Shown here piece by piece: positions 22,698 to 24,383 of a stretch of DNA of 24,383 nt. The DNA is from JAUXLW01 sp964195005 (GTDB lineage Bacteria; Actinomycetota; Acidimicrobiia; Spongiisociales; SHLN01): contig CAXMOO010000145.1 of the NCBI GenBank assembly GCA_964195005.1, forward strand, positions 1-24,383, in the 5' to 3' direction. Within the stretch, counting starts at the first letter, position 1. Every line of letters begins with the position of its first letter. The translations under genes and the position numbers were made by a program. The notes beneath the pieces were generated by a model. That model had not been told where the DNA came from and searched no databases. It was given only the letters and a program-made list of their open reading frames with translations.

Positions 22698-23342
22698 ATG
22701 CCCGGAACCGAACGCACCAGGGTACGCCGCAAAGCCAAGCGGGGCTCACTGGACACCGAGCTGATCTACAGCATTCTGGACGAAGCGCTCTTTTGTCATG
22801 TCGGCTTTATCGACGAAGGCGGATATCCGGTAGTCATTCCGACCATTCACGCCCGACATGGCAACACGCTGTATCTCCACGGCTCACCGGCGAGCCACAT
22901 GTTGCGCACGCTGGCCAGGGGCGCTGAGGTCTGCGTGACCGTGACCCTGCTCGATGCCCTGGTTCTCGCTCGATCGGTGTTCAACCACTCAATGAACTAC
23001 CGATCGGTCGTCATATTCGGGACGCCCCGACAGGTGGAAGGCGATGAGAAGCTGACGGCACTCCAGGCGGTCACAGACCATACGGTGCCGGGCCGCTGGG
23101 ATGACGCTCGGCAACCGAGCGAGTCCGAGCTCAACGCGACGACCGTTGTCGCCATCCCTCTCGACGAGGCCTCGGCGAAGGTCCGCAACGGCCCGGTCGT
23201 AGACGACGATGAGGACTACTCGCTGCCCATCTGGGCCGGGCTAATCCCGGTGTCCATGGTGTACCAGGAGCCCGTTCCCGACGAGCGACTCCATCCGGGA
23301 GTGGCCACTCCGGGCTACGCCGAGAACTACCGGCGGCCCTAA
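22698..23342 (+). CDS. Pyridoxamine 5'-phosphate oxidase-family flavin-binding protein
   Basis: The 214-residue protein is of the PPOX-like FMN split-barrel type. Marks are CHVGFIDEGGYPVVIPTIHAR at about 32-52, NTLYLHGSPASHMLRTL, a VCVTVTLLDALVLARSVFNH segment and NYRSVVIFGTPRQV. It would bind FMN or another cofactor such as heme or F420 in the cytosol; HugZ-like and F420-dependent relatives exist, and I cannot decide between them. The ATG at 22698 is chosen over an open frame from 22560 because the latter is antisense to the phosphotransferase start. It converges on the PQQ-type gene with 7 nt between stops. Confidence 0.85.
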   Translation: MPGTERTRVRRKAKRGSLDTELIYSILDEALFCHVGFIDEGGYPVVIPTIHARHGNTLYLHGSPASHMLRTLARGAEVCVTVTLLDALVLARSVFNHSMNYRSVVIFGTPRQVEGDEKLTALQAVTDHTVPGRWDDARQPSESELNATTVVAIPLDEASAKVRNGPVVDDDEDYSLPIWAGLIPVSMVYQEPVPDERLHPGVATPGYAENYRRP

Positions 23343-23349
23343 AACCCTC

Positions 23350-24383
23350 TCAGGCAGCAGGGACGATCTTGCGGACCCGGCCATCCCTGGTGAGGATGTA
23401 GAGCTCGCCGGAGCCGTCCTCCCCGAAGGACAACACACTGCCGAGCTCCCCGAGCTCGATGGTCCAATTGCCTTCGACAGCGACTTCGCCGTTGACCTCG
23501 AGGAAGCCTCGCAAGAAGCCGGTGCAGAAATCGCTGTACAGGTAAGCGCCCTGGAGATCGGGAATTGCCGAGCCACGGTAGACGAAGCCGCCGGTTATGG
23601 CGCAACCCAAACTGTGCGAGTACTCGGCTATGGGCTGGATCAACCCGGTGGTGTCGCACTCAAGCGTGCCCGCTGGGAAGCAAGCGCTCCCCTCCTGGAT
23701 CGCCCACCCGAAATTCTGGCCAGGGACCGACATCGACCCCAGGCTGACTTCCTCGCGCGATCCTTCTCCGACGTCGCCGATGAATATTCGATCGCCGTCG
23801 ATGTCGAAACGCCAGGGATTGCGGAGGCCGATGGCCCAGATCTCATAGGCCCTGGTGTCGACGTCGATGGCAACGATCGAGCCCAGCCGGGTGGCGGAGT
23901 TCTGGCCATTTCCTCCCGGGTCCCCTCCGGCACCACCATCGCCAAAGGCGACATAGAGCCGGCCATCTGGCCCGAATTGGATCATCCCTCCGTTGTGGTT
24001 GTCATAGGGCTGATCAATGAAGACCAGCTCGCGGATAGTGTCGGGACCGGCAAGGCCAATGTCACTCCAGCGCTGGTACTCGACGACCCGGGAATCCCCT
24101 GCGGTGTCGGTGTAATGCACGTAAAACTTTGCATTGGTGGCATAGGAGGGATGGAACTCCAGGCCGAGGATCCCCTGTTCGAAGCGGGTTGAGACCTGTC
24201 CCCGTAGATCCAGGAAGGGCTCAGCAGCCACCACGCCGTTCTCGACAATCTTGATCAGTCCGTGCTGCTCAACGACAAACAGGCGGTCGTCCCCTTCGGG
24301 GGCAGTCAGAAATACCGGTAGAGCCAGGCCGGACGCAACAGTGTCGAGTGAGAGGGACGGCAGCGGCGGCGGCGGCGACGGCG
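23350..24383 (-). CDS. PQQ-dependent sugar dehydrogenase-like secreted protein, 5' partial
   Basis: The frame is open to the right edge, so the start and any signal peptide lie outside; the visible part is 344 codons. Near the edge a Pro/Ser linker (PSPPPLPSLSLD) precedes DDRLFVVEQHGLIKI, the usual opening of the glucose/sorbosone dehydrogenase beta-propeller. Further marks are GLEFHPSYA, YDNHNGGMIQFGPDGRLYVA with the catalytic His expected in this fold, GDGGAGGDP, GLRNPWRFDID, GDVGEGSREEV, GCAITGGFVYRG and a final SGELYILTRDGRVRKIV. Members oxidise aldose sugars outside the cell with PQQ, but many secreted homologues have no proven activity. The Pro-rich linker hints at a lipoprotein or wall anchor upstream. 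Confidence 0.9.
   Translation of the reverse strand, partial: PSPPPPLPSLSLDTVASGLALPVFLTAPEGDDRLFVVEQHGLIKIVENGVVAAEPFLDLRGQVSTRFEQGILGLEFHPSYATNAKFYVHYTDTAGDSRVVEYQRWSDIGLAGPDTIRELVFIDQPYDNHNGGMIQFGPDGRLYVAFGDGGAGGDPGGNGQNSATRLGSIVAIDVDTRAYEIWAIGLRNPWRFDIDGDRIFIGDVGEGSREEVSLGSMSVPGQNFGWAIQEGSACFPAGTLECDTTGLIQPIAEYSHSLGCAITGGFVYRGSAIPDLQGAYLYSDFCTGFLRGFLEVNGEVAVEGNWTIELGELGSVLSFGEDGSGELYILTRDGRVRKIVPAA

Overview
The window is dense, GC-rich bacterial chromosome with very short gaps, many 1-8 nt start/stop overlaps and frequent GTG/TTG starts. Several families point to the Actinomycetota: a DinB/maleylpyruvate-isomerase-like protein of the mycothiol type, an ABC exporter with the insert common in actinobacterial homologues, the DUF1089 glycolipid-binding fold, and actinobacterial-style lipoate ligase and phosphotransferase genes. 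I cannot name the species; a deep or uncultured actinobacterial lineage is my best guess. No rRNA, tRNA, CRISPR array, prophage or transposase gene is visible.

Layout: (1) 1-1669, plus strand, a coupled trio: the end of a DinB-like enzyme, a BtpA-family protein and a PPC/DUF296 protein. (2) 1653-2602, minus strand, a putative PD-(D/E)XK-like protein and a DUF971 protein. (3) 2665-8705, an envelope-lipid block: a YbhN/MprF-type flippase-like membrane protein on the plus strand faces a minus-strand run of flavin reductase, PAP2, PAP2-kinase fusion, lipoprotein, PAP2, PAP2. Four PAP2 domains lie in 4.5 kb; one, fused to a kinase domain, has lost its key catalytic residues. (4) 8785-8949, a foldback (MITE-like) element. 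(5) 8962-10908, plus strand, an operon of universal stress protein, haloalkane dehalogenase and lipoprotein. (6) 10933-14285, minus strand: a small putative zinc protein, a secreted repeat protein with its own terminator, and an ABC exporter. (7) 14286-14648, a structured non-coding stretch. (8) 14649-17586: lipoate ligase family, type II dehydroquinase, aminotransferase (opposite strand) and DUF1089. (9) 17592-20999: ppk1 on the minus strand, divergent from a SixA-like phosphatase and a PrpE-like phosphoesterase. (10) 21009-24383: methyltransferase, aminoglycoside-phosphotransferase-like kinase, a PPOX-type flavoprotein and the C-terminal part of a PQQ sugar-dehydrogenase-like secreted protein, which runs off the right edge.

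The best candidate for an undescribed system is block 3. Three intact PAP2 phosphatases, one PAP2 domain lacking catalytic residues and joined to a kinase fold, a lipoprotein and a facing flippase-like protein look like a lipid-phosphate turnover and transport unit in which the PAP2-kinase may be sensor or regulator. That role is inference; the residue losses and gene overlaps are visible directly.
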